A stretch of 5,053 bases of DNA from Cyanobacteria bacterium UBA8803. GTDB taxonomy: Bacteria; Cyanobacteriota; Cyanobacteriia; Cyanobacteriales; Coleofasciculaceae. Position numbers and translations under genes: made by a program. This document shows, piece by piece, positions 1-5,053 of this stretch. The stretch spans positions 1,295-6,347 of the forward strand of contig DNXU01000481.1 of assembly GCA_003505715.1 (NCBI GenBank). The letters are read 5' to 3'. Positions within the stretch are counted from its first letter, which is position 1, and every line of letters begins with the position of its first letter. The notes below the pieces were generated by a model that was given only the letters and a program-made list of their open reading frames with translations, was not told the origin of the DNA and searched no databases.

Positions 1-21
1 GTTGGTTGTTGGTTGTTGGTT
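1..21. repeat. Heptamer tandem repeat (GTTGGTT)x3 at the window edge
   Basis: Three perfect copies of the 7-mer GTTGGTT run from the first base of the window, followed by the degenerate GAATGGTT. The array may continue to the left outside the window. It lies about 40 bp beyond the stop codon of the P-type ATPase gene, in non-coding sequence. Short 7-bp tandem repeats are a known feature of filamentous cyanobacterial genomes. I see no stem-loop with a T-tract between here and the ATPase stop, so the terminator of that gene is not identified. Confidence 0.8.
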
Positions 22-59
22 GAATGGTTAATTATTTTGGTGCCTTCTGCATTCTTGTA

Positions 60-2912
60 CTAGTCTCTTTTTTTATACCAACGGATGAACAACTTTTCTA
101 ACTCAACCCACACAAATAATGCGGTACTGAAGCCTATACAGATCAGGAGTTCTGTAGGAGTTAGGGGTTCAGTACCGAAGAAGTTTTGTAGGAAAGGGAC
201 GTAAATTAGGGATAGCTGTAGGGCTGTAGTTACGGTCACGGCCCAGAGTAAATAAGGGTTGGTAAATAGGTTTACCTCAATAGTTAGACGATTGTTGGAG
301 CGGACGGCTATGGCGTGACCCATTTGAGCAATGCATAGTGTGGTGAAGACCATTGTCTTCCAATGAGCAGGGAAGTATTCGTAGGCTAGTGCCATTAACG
401 CAATTGTGGCAATGGCAAAGATAATGCCGATGCGCACCATATAAGACCCCAAACCTCTAGCAAAAATACTTTCGCGGGGGCTGAAGGGGGGACGTTTCAT
501 CACGTCTGGTTCTGCTGGTTCAACTGCTAAGGCAAGGGCTGGCAAACCATCTGTAACTAAATTCATCCAGAGAATTTGTAAGGGAGAGAGGGGAACTGCA
601 TTGAGTCCCATCAGGGGTGCTGCACCGATGGTTAATACCTCACCAATGTTACTACCAAGGATATATTTAATAAATCGGCGGATATTGTCATAGACTGTCC
701 GCCCTTCCTCGGTGGCAGCGACAATCGTAGTAAAGTTGTCGTCTAGCAAGACCATATCGCTAGCTTCTTTACTAACATCAGTACCAGTGATGCCCATGGC
801 GATGCCGATGTCAGCTTGCTTGAGGGCAGGGGCGTCGTTGACACCATCTCCTGTCATGGCGACAAATTTGCCCCGGTGCTGGAGCGCCTGCACAATTCTG
901 AGTTTGTGTTCTGGAGAAACGCGAGCGTAGATACTGATGTGTTCGACTTGTTGCTCTAACTCTTCTTGGGAGAGCTTTTGTAACTCCTGTCCCGTGAGGA
1001 CGCGCTCGCCTTCGTTGGCAATTCCCAACGCATGAGCGATCGCCTTAGCGGTAAGCTGATGGTCTCCTGTAATCATTACAGGCCGAATTCCGGCATCCCG
1101 ACACCGCATAACGGCATCCAATACCTCCGAGCGCGGAGCATCTAGCATCCCTACCAGTCCCAACCACACTAATTCTCGCTCAATAGTTTCACTGGCTGCC
1201 ACGCCTTGCTCCGGTAATGCCTCCACAGGGTTATAGGCGAAACCCAGCACCCGCAACCCAGCACCAGCCATCTGGTTATTGTGCTTGAGAATTTGGGTTC
1301 GTTGTTCGTCTGTCAACAACTCAGTACGGTCGCCGTTATGATACGAACGGCAACGTTCTAAAACTAACTCTGGCGAACCTTTGGTAAACATTAAGTAGGG
1401 AGTGGCGAGCGGGAAATCACTTTTTTCCTCTTGCCTGTTGCCTGTGGCGCAAATTACACTCATGCGCTTGCGCTCAGAGGAAAAGGGAATTTCCCTCACC
1501 CGAGGAAATTGACGACTCACAGGTTCTTTATCAACTCCGCCCTTCCCGGCTAGGGCAATGAGCGCTCCTTCTGTGGGGTCTCCTAAAATCCGCCACTCGT
1601 TTTCTTCATACTGCAAGATCGCATCATTGCACAAGACACAGGCTAGAAGTAATAACTTGAGTTCCGGATACTCCTCGGTAGAAATTGGTGATTCATCAAG
1701 CTGAAACTCACCGACTGGCGCATACCCTTCACCTGTCACTTGGAACGTCTGGCAGGGAGTACTTAGCCATTGCACCACCATTTTATTTTGGGTCAGGGTG
1801 CCAGTTTTATCAGAGCAGATTGTGGTAACACTGCCTAGAGTTTCTACAGCTGGCAGTTTGCGAATCAGGGCGTGGCGGCGCACCATGCGCTGGGTTCCCA
1901 AAGCCAATGTCACGGTGATTACAGCTGGCAAGCCTTCTGGAACAACGGCAACAGCCATACTCAAAGAAACTTCCACCAGTTCTTGCAAAATACTCAAATT
2001 TCCACCGCTGCGGAGCAAGCCACCAACTACTACCAATACCACCAGTACTAGAGATCCACTGACCAAAACATTGCCTAGGTGAGTCATGCGCTGTTGCAGC
2101 GGAGTCGGTTCGCTTTCCACCTCTTGCAGCATCTGAGCTATGCGTCCGAGTTCCGTCTTCATGCCAGTGTTGGTAACTAAAACCGTGCCTCGTCCTTGGA
2201 CAACTTCAGTTCCCTGAAACACAGCATTGACGCGATCGCCTAAGGGGGTATCTTCCGGCAGTTCTACCTCAGCTTGTTTCGTGACAGCGTGAGCTTCTCC
2301 AGTTAGGGCTGATTCTCGTACCTGCAAGTTCGACTCTTCGAGCAGGCGACCATCTGCTGCGACCTGTACCCCAGCTTCTAGGAGCATGATATCCCCTGGC
2401 ACGAGCTGTTTGCTGTCTACCTCCATGGCTTTCCCATCACGGCGAACTCTGACTTTAGGAGAAGCAAGGTTTTTGAGAGCAGCAAGAGCTTTTTCAGCGC
2501 GGCTTTCCTGGAGATAACCCAGAACCCCGTTGAGGATCACGATGGATAGGATAGCGATTGTATCCTTGAACGGAACTTGCCCTGGGGAGAGGGGTTCTTT
2601 CTGCATAGCCAGCACATCCAAAACCCCTGATATGATTGCCACAGCAATCAGCATCAGCAACATGATGTTGGTGAACTGATCCACGAGGATAGTCCAAGAA
2701 CTACGGCCTGCTGTCTCCTCCAGTTCATTTAAACCGTAGTATTGCAATCGCTCCGCTACCTGTTGGGAGGTTAAGCCAGTTTGAGCGTTGCTATCCAATT
2801 CTGAAAGCGACTGTTCTACGGATTGGGTATGCCATACTGTTAGGGGAGCAGGCCGAGAATCGGAACGATGAGATGGAGTCACTGAGAAGGTTTGCTCGAA
2901 CACGACATGCAA
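60..2912 (-). CDS. pacL: P2A-type calcium-transporting P-type ATPase (PacL/SERCA/PMCA class)
   Basis: This is an integral membrane pump that hydrolyses ATP to move Ca2+, or a related cation, out of the cytoplasm. The 950 residues are full length for the class. Visible in order: an N-terminal cation-ATPase domain (about 26-75); M1-M2 (about 80-135); the actuator domain with LTGEA at 203-207; M3-M4 (about 283-335) with PEGLP at 325-329; the phosphorylation motif DKTGTLT with phospho-acceptor D368; GDPTEGAL at 444-451 and KGSPE at 511-515 in the nucleotide-binding domain; TGDH at 615-618; TGDGVNDAP at 687-695; and M5-M10 (about 747-945). SERCA Ca2+-site residues are matched by E326 (M4), N755 and E758 (M5), and N784, T787 and D788 (M6). 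The M8 glutamate is Q863, as in PMCA pumps. The start appears to be TTG: an in-frame TGA lies directly upstream, the first internal Met is M84, and a weak GAAAG sits 11 nt before the TTG. GTG at codons 4 or 11 remains possible. Residues 490-506 look repeat-derived. The pacL symbol is by family; cyanobacteria often have several paralogues. Confidence 0.96.
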   Translation of the reverse strand: MHVVFEQTFSVTPSHRSDSRPAPLTVWHTQSVEQSLSELDSNAQTGLTSQQVAERLQYYGLNELEETAGRSSWTILVDQFTNIMLLMLIAVAIISGVLDVLAMQKEPLSPGQVPFKDTIAILSIVILNGVLGYLQESRAEKALAALKNLASPKVRVRRDGKAMEVDSKQLVPGDIMLLEAGVQVAADGRLLEESNLQVRESALTGEAHAVTKQAEVELPEDTPLGDRVNAVFQGTEVVQGRGTVLVTNTGMKTELGRIAQMLQEVESEPTPLQQRMTHLGNVLVSGSLVLVVLVVVGGLLRSGGNLSILQELVEVSLSMAVAVVPEGLPAVITVTLALGTQRMVRRHALIRKLPAVETLGSVTTICSDKTGTLTQNKMVVQWLSTPCQTFQVTGEGYAPVGEFQLDESPISTEEYPELKLLLLACVLCNDAILQYEENEWRILGDPTEGALIALAGKGGVDKEPVSRQFPRVREIPFSSERKRMSVICATGNRQEEKSDFPLATPYLMFTKGSPELVLERCRSYHNGDRTELLTDEQRTQILKHNNQMAGAGLRVLGFAYNPVEALPEQGVAASETIERELVWLGLVGMLDAPRSEVLDAVMRCRDAGIRPVMITGDHQLTAKAIAHALGIANEGERVLTGQELQKLSQEELEQQVEHISIYARVSPEHKLRIVQALQHRGKFVAMTGDGVNDAPALKQADIGIAMGITGTDVSKEASDMVLLDDNFTTIVAATEEGRTVYDNIRRFIKYILGSNIGEVLTIGAAPLMGLNAVPLSPLQILWMNLVTDGLPALALAVEPAEPDVMKRPPFSPRESIFARGLGSYMVRIGIIFAIATIALMALAYEYFPAHWKTMVFTTLCIAQMGHAIAVRSNNRLTIEVNLFTNPYLLWAVTVTTALQLSLIYVPFLQNFFGTEPLTPTELLICIGFSTALFVWVELEKLFIRWYKKRD
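1431..1444. repeat. In-gene heptamer repeat (TTGCCTG)x2
   Basis: Two perfect copies of TTGCCTG lie inside the ATPase coding sequence. On the coding strand they encode about residues 490-494 (TGNRQ). The adjoining plus-strand stretch at about 1397-1414, rich in GGGAGTG/GCGAGCG-like units, resembles a second degenerate heptamer family. Together they cover the segment joining SERKRMSV to LMFTKGSPE in the nucleotide-binding domain. This loop varies in length in P2A ATPases, so the reading frame and catalytic motifs are kept. Confidence 0.6.
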
Positions 2913-2929
2913 TCAATCATAGTCTTTCA

Positions 2930-2969
2930 GGACAATGACCGTAGCCCGATATAGCTCGGCTAATTGTCC
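2930..2969 (-). promoter_or_regulatory. Two-tier hairpin just upstream of the ATPase gene
   Basis: An outer perfect inverted repeat, GGACAAT (2930-2936) with ATTGTCC (2963-2969), encloses an inner one, TAGCC-C-GA (2942-2949) with TCGGCTA (2956-2962). The inner stem has one bulged C and a 6-nt loop. An asymmetric 5-nt bulge (2937-2941) separates the two stems, for 14 pairs in total. On the minus strand the structure starts 2 nt after the TAG of the doubtful 93-codon ORF and ends 17 nt before the proposed TTG of the ATPase, touching its weak GAAAG ribosome site. It has no T-tract, so it is not a classical terminator. It may be a leader structure in the ATPase mRNA. The structure is read directly from the sequence; the role is inferred. 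Confidence 0.5.
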
Positions 2970-2971
2970 AT

Positions 2972-3253
2972 CTATCCCTCTACTGCTACAGCCAGAGTGC
3001 CATTTTTACCAGGAAATGGCTCTTCAGTCAAGGTATCCCTACCACTCATCTCATCGGGAGCCACAGCTGTTAGCTTCTCGGCTGAAACTTCAAATGGCTT
3101 GAAACTCAGCCTTGATAATTGGCTAACTCCTTGGTAGCGAGTTTGGTGTCTTTGTATTAAGAGTGACACGTTCCCAGCAATAGCGATCGCTGAGTTAGGT
3201 GACTCGTAACTTATGTAAGACCTTTGTAATAATTTTGACAATATTTTTAACAA
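2972..3253 (-). CDS. Doubtful small hypothetical protein (93 codons)
   Basis: I do not recognise this product. The only possible start for the full ORF is TTG, preceded at 4 nt by AGAGG. The frame is open upstream to a TGA at 3290-3292 with no better start. The first 13 codons are AT-rich and look non-coding. From about residue 18 onward the codons are more coding-like, and one spans a HIP1 octamer. The C-terminal half is polar and acidic (SAEKLTAVAPDEMSGRDTLTEEPFPG). No signal peptide, membrane segment or cysteine motif is visible. It lies between the phosphodiesterase and ATPase genes on the same strand and ends 2 nt before the 2930-2969 hairpin. It could be a real small gene, a gene remnant, or a chance ORF in a leader region. 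Confidence 0.22.
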   Translation of the reverse strand: MLKILSKLLQRSYISYESPNSAIAIAGNVSLLIQRHQTRYQGVSQLSRLSFKPFEVSAEKLTAVAPDEMSGRDTLTEEPFPGKNGTLAVAVEG

Positions 3254-3303
3254 AAAGCCTCTATCTACTGACCGATAGGGTGAGACACATCAATCAAAAT
3301 AGC

Positions 3304-3368
3304 TGATGGGTAATTGGTAATTGGTCAGCACTTTAAATGCGATTACCCATTACCCATTACCCATTACC
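3304..3368. repeat. Heptamer array TGGGTAA forming a long inverted repeat
   Basis: On the plus strand, three full TTACCCA units (3343-3363) plus a partial unit (3364-3368) face an opposing arm at 3308-3324 built from GGTAATT-type heptamers. Bases 3304-3321 pair with 3342-3359 along about 18 positions with one mismatch and one G-T wobble, leaving a 20-nt loop that contains TTTAAA. The array runs into the phosphodiesterase gene: the TAA stop (3357-3359) and the last codons for Gly-Asn-Gly are repeat sequence. No run of T follows the stem on either strand, so a role as an intrinsic terminator is possible but weak. Protecting the 3' end of the upstream mRNA is an alternative. Confidence 0.8.
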
Positions 3369-4496
3369 AGCTAAAGGATAGAAGCGGTTAGCTACTTCAA
3401 ACCCAGTCCTAGGGAAATCCGTGAATAGACCATCCAAACCTAAGCTGAAGAACTGCTCGTATTCTAATTCTGGATTGCCGTTATACTCTGGAGCTAGGTA
3501 AAGGTTTTCATTGCGGAAGGTATAGGCATGAACCAGTAAACCAGCCTCATGAGCATCCTCAATTAGGGAAGTGGGGGGGCCAAGCAAAAAGTCAGCATCG
3601 CCGATCATACCATCCCCATTTACATCAATCGGGTCAGCCGGAATAATTAACCGTTTCCAAGGACCAATACCATTGGCATAGGTGGCAATCTCAGCCAGTC
3701 CTTCAGGAGTTATTAAATCACCATAGATGCGAGGATCACCACTGAGAACAAAATCATAGGGCTGAGTGTGAGTAGCCTCCAATAACTGAATCAGAGGCAG
3801 ATCCGTCATTTCATTCAGCTCTTGGAGGTTCCCAACTTCAAAGGACTGAATGAAGACTGGATCTTCGCGATCGCTGTAACCATTCGCTTCCAGAATCTGT
3901 ACTAGAGGCTCTTCCATTGATAGCCCGATAGCATCAAAGTAGCTAGGGTGCTTAGTTTCTGGATAAATGCCAATAGTTCGTCCCGTTTCTGCGCTTTTTT
4001 GCTTGGCCAGATCGATAACTTCTTGAAGAGTAGGAATTTCAAACAGATCGTTATACGCCACGTTTCCAGGGCGAATCCCAGGGATACGCTCTCTGGCTCG
4101 CAGTTCCTTAATCTCTGCTAAAGTAAAGTCTTCTGAGAACCAGCCTCCAATTTTTTCCCCGTCAATTTCTTTAACACTCAGGCGGCCAGCGAATTTTTCT
4201 AAGTCAGCAACATTGGTCGTTTCAGAGGTGACAATGGGGTTGCCTTGGGCATCATAAACAATGTTACCCCCTTGATCGAGTTTGACAACGGCCAATGCGT
4301 TCTCGTGACGAGCAATCAGAACGCCATCTTTGGTAGAAACCAAGTCAGGCTCAATATAGTCAGCTCCTTGCTCAATAGCGAGTTCATAAGCAGCCAGAGT
4401 ATGCTCTGGACGCAAACCGCTAGCCCCTCGGTGACCGATAATCAAAGGACGGGGTGCAGTCTTAACCAAAGGAGTGATGGAAATCTTGCTGCTCAA
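3357..4496 (-). CDS. glpQ: Glycerophosphodiester phosphodiesterase (GDPD, GlpQ-type)
   Basis: This enzyme hydrolyses glycerophosphodiesters, such as glycerophosphocholine or glycerophosphoethanolamine, to sn-glycerol-3-phosphate and an alcohol. The GDPD TIM-barrel signatures are clear: GHRGASG at 21-27 (catalytic H22), PEHT at 30-33, EPD with metal ligands E49 and D51, catalytic H64, FEIPTLQE at 152-159, YPETK with E180, FIQSF at 215-219, HAYTFRNE at 323-330, and DGLFTDFP at 355-362. At 379 residues it matches the long GlpQ-like class rather than the roughly 250-residue UgpQ. No signal peptide is visible, although E. coli GlpQ is periplasmic, so this one may be cytosolic. Residues 291-302 form an EF-hand-like loop (D291, N293, D295, G296, I298, D302). 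The TTG start is forced by an in-frame TAA two codons upstream; AGGGG lies 10 nt before it. The gene follows the 128-residue gene after a 3-nt gap, suggesting co-transcription. Its last codons and stop lie in a heptamer repeat. Confidence 0.95.
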   Translation of the reverse strand: MSSKISITPLVKTAPRPLIIGHRGASGLRPEHTLAAYELAIEQGADYIEPDLVSTKDGVLIARHENALAVVKLDQGGNIVYDAQGNPIVTSETTNVADLEKFAGRLSVKEIDGEKIGGWFSEDFTLAEIKELRARERIPGIRPGNVAYNDLFEIPTLQEVIDLAKQKSAETGRTIGIYPETKHPSYFDAIGLSMEEPLVQILEANGYSDREDPVFIQSFEVGNLQELNEMTDLPLIQLLEATHTQPYDFVLSGDPRIYGDLITPEGLAEIATYANGIGPWKRLIIPADPIDVNGDGMIGDADFLLGPPTSLIEDAHEAGLLVHAYTFRNENLYLAPEYNGNPELEYEQFFSLGLDGLFTDFPRTGFEVANRFYPLAGNG

Positions 4497-4499
4497 TCT

Positions 4500-4886
4500 T
4501 TAACTGCCCCTATAATTTTGCTCGATCCACAGGCGTAGTTCTAATTCTGAGTCAGTACAAACAGATTGACCCGTCATAGGATCGTAAGCGTGCCACCAGC
4601 CAATGCCGGAGCTGCTCCAAGTCTGCCATACTTGTAGTTCCGAACTGCAAGCGATCGCCTCGATCAAGCCTTGCCATAAATTCTTCAGTCCAGCGATAAA
4701 CTCTGGAACAGCTTGTTTTGAGGTTGCTGCTGAGGTTAGCTGCTGCCTCTCTTGTTCTAGCAATTCCAGGAGTTGAGTATCATGCATTTCCCTGGCTACT
4801 TCTAAACGATGGGACAGGGATGCGGCCATATTCGCTTGGTGTTTGGTAATTGGATGAGAGTTATTGTATGTAATTCCCTTAACCAT
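4500..4886 (-). CDS. Conserved cyanobacterial hypothetical protein, 128 residues
   Basis: The function is unknown. I recognise the general pattern from uncharacterised cyanobacterial proteins, by memory rather than by a search. Residues 21-50 (AASLSHRLEVAR, then LLELLEQERQQL) form a charged amphipathic helix, possibly a short coiled coil. Residues 60-80 are a second, more hydrophobic helix. The C-terminal part has a Trp-rich motif, WWHAYDPMTGQ at 97-107, and a final SELELRLWIEQNY at 113-125, a compact fold of unknown role. No signal peptide or membrane span is seen. The ATG start is well supported by GGGGAG 9 nt upstream. The TAA stop lies 3 nt before the TTG start of the phosphodiesterase gene, so translational coupling is plausible. 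It is first in the visible minus-strand gene series. Confidence 0.85.
   Translation of the reverse strand: MVKGITYNNSHPITKHQANMAASLSHRLEVAREMHDTQLLELLEQERQQLTSAATSKQAVPEFIAGLKNLWQGLIEAIACSSELQVWQTWSSSGIGWWHAYDPMTGQSVCTDSELELRLWIEQNYRGS
4507..4511 (-). promoter_or_regulatory. Ribosome binding site for the TTG-started phosphodiesterase
   Basis: AGGGG on the minus strand lies 10 nt before the TTG at 4496-4494, inside the last codons of the upstream 128-residue gene. An in-frame TAA two codons upstream rules out an earlier start. Later starts would begin at codon 10 (also TTG) or cut into the HRGA catalytic motif. The site therefore supports the TTG start. Confidence 0.5.
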
Positions 4887-4895
4887 AAGATGCGT

Positions 4896-4901
4896 CTCCC
4901 C
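4896..4901 (-). promoter_or_regulatory. Ribosome binding site of the 128-residue gene
   Basis: GGGGAG on the minus strand is spaced 9 nt from the ATG at 4886-4884. This favours that start over the internal Met20, which has no comparable site. Confidence 0.6.
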
Positions 4902-4922
4902 TACTTACTGTAATTCTGCGGG

Positions 4923-4928
4923 TCTATA
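4923..4928 (-). promoter_or_regulatory. Possible -10 box (TATAGA) for the minus-strand genes
   Basis: TATAGA on the minus strand lies in an AT-rich stretch (4922-4980) about 37 nt upstream of the ATG of the 128-residue gene. An overlapping alternative is TATATG at 4929-4934. Neither has a recognisable -35 box at 16-18 bp. It is the best promoter candidate in this upstream region, but it is weak. Confidence 0.25.
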
Positions 4929-5025
4929 CATATAAACTTAATATTTTTCTGTAGCTTTTACTACCAAAATTTACTTTTTGTGAACTTCGTACACAACAAA
5001 GAATGAAAGCCTAATTCCCCCATTC

Positions 5026-5045
5026 CCCTTCGGCTACGCTCAGGG
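5026..5045. repeat. Interspersed cyanobacterial palindrome-like repeat
   Basis: The sequence CCCTTCGGCTACGCTCAGGG has CCCT/AGGG ends and an imperfectly symmetric GC-rich middle. From memory, near-identical 20-mers recur between genes in many filamentous cyanobacteria. Just before it, at 5015-5028, is a CCCCATT-CCCC stretch that resembles another heptamer repeat. The element lies at the right edge of the window, upstream of the 128-residue gene, and may continue outside. Confidence 0.55.
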
Positions 5046-5053
5046 TAAACCCA

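Larger units (their letters stand above)
1036..4658. repeat. Five HIP1 octamers (GCGATCGC)
   Basis: Perfect GCGATCGC palindromes occur at 1036-1043, 2232-2239, 3183-3190, 3867-3874 and 4651-4658. Four are inside the three confident genes; one is in the 2913-3356 interval, within the doubtful ORF. Chance expectation for a 5-kb window of even composition is about 0.08. This enrichment is the main evidence for a cyanobacterial host and shows that all parts of the window share it. Confidence 0.9.

Noticed and set aside
1..59. Terminator after the ATPase gene
   Set aside because: No stem followed by a T-run on the minus strand; only the heptamer array is present.
712..930. Plus-strand ORF of 72 codons
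   Set aside because: It lies wholly opposite the conserved [10 protein letters not shown]5 region of the ATPase and has no family features; it is an antisense shadow.
1798..2082. Plus-strand ORF of 94 codons
   Set aside because: It is antisense to the M3-M4 and phosphorylation-site coding region; Thr/Ser-rich low-complexity product with no independent support.
2494..2697. Minus-strand ORF of 67 codons in another frame
   Set aside because: It lies inside the M1-M2 coding region of the ATPase; out-of-frame shadow.
3235..3240. Perfect TTGACA (-35 consensus) on the plus strand
   Set aside because: No -10-like hexamer follows at 16-18 bp, and there is no plus-strand gene to serve.
3212..3241. 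Minus-strand TTGTCA / TACATA pair (18-bp spacer) as a possible promoter for the ATPase transcript
   Set aside because: The -35 matches 5 of 6, but TACATA lacks the conserved final T of a -10 box; too weak to call in AT-rich sequence.
2913..3356. Search of the interval for tRNA, small RNA, riboswitch or CRISPR repeats
   Set aside because: No cloverleaf, regularly spaced direct repeats or known riboswitch core was visible; only the two hairpins, one HIP1 site and the doubtful ORF.
4245..4538. Plus-strand ORF of 97 codons
   Set aside because: It is antisense to the 5' end of glpQ, including the catalytic HRGA and EPD codons, so the coding signal belongs to the other strand.

Overview
The window looks like cyanobacterial chromosome. 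The octamer GCGATCGC (the HIP1 motif, strongly over-represented in many cyanobacteria) occurs five times in about 5 kb, against roughly 0.08 expected by chance. Several 7-bp tandem repeats of the kind seen in filamentous cyanobacteria (STRR-type heptamers) are also present. The small protein at the right resembles a family I know only as a conserved cyanobacterial hypothetical. I cannot name the genus.

All supported genes lie on the minus strand, so the locus is read from right to left. After a 167-bp upstream region (4887-5053), which holds a cyanobacterial palindromic repeat at the window edge and a possible -10 box, comes a 128-residue conserved hypothetical gene (4500-4886). Three bases after its stop codon, a GlpQ-type glycerophosphodiester phosphodiesterase begins at a TTG codon (3357-4496), so these two probably share a transcript. 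The phosphodiesterase gene ends inside a run of TGGGTAA heptamers that also forms the arm of a long hairpin (3304-3359). A 445-bp interval follows, holding a doubtful 93-codon ORF (2972-3253) and a second strong hairpin (2930-2969). The last gene is a complete 950-residue P2A-type Ca2+-transporting ATPase of the PacL/SERCA/PMCA class (60-2912), which also appears to start at TTG. The left edge holds three copies of GTTGGTT.

Functionally, the ATPase should export Ca2+ (or a related cation) from the cytoplasm. The phosphodiesterase should release glycerol-3-phosphate from deacylated phospholipids. The phosphodiesterase carries an EF-hand-like Ca2+-binding loop, and GlpQ enzymes are Ca2+-dependent, so a shared calcium theme is possible but is inference. 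I see no defence island, phage, CRISPR, transposase or RNA gene. I find no convincing new multi-gene system: the points of interest are repeat insertions into coding sequence, two intergenic hairpins, non-ATG starts, and the EF-hand-like insertion.
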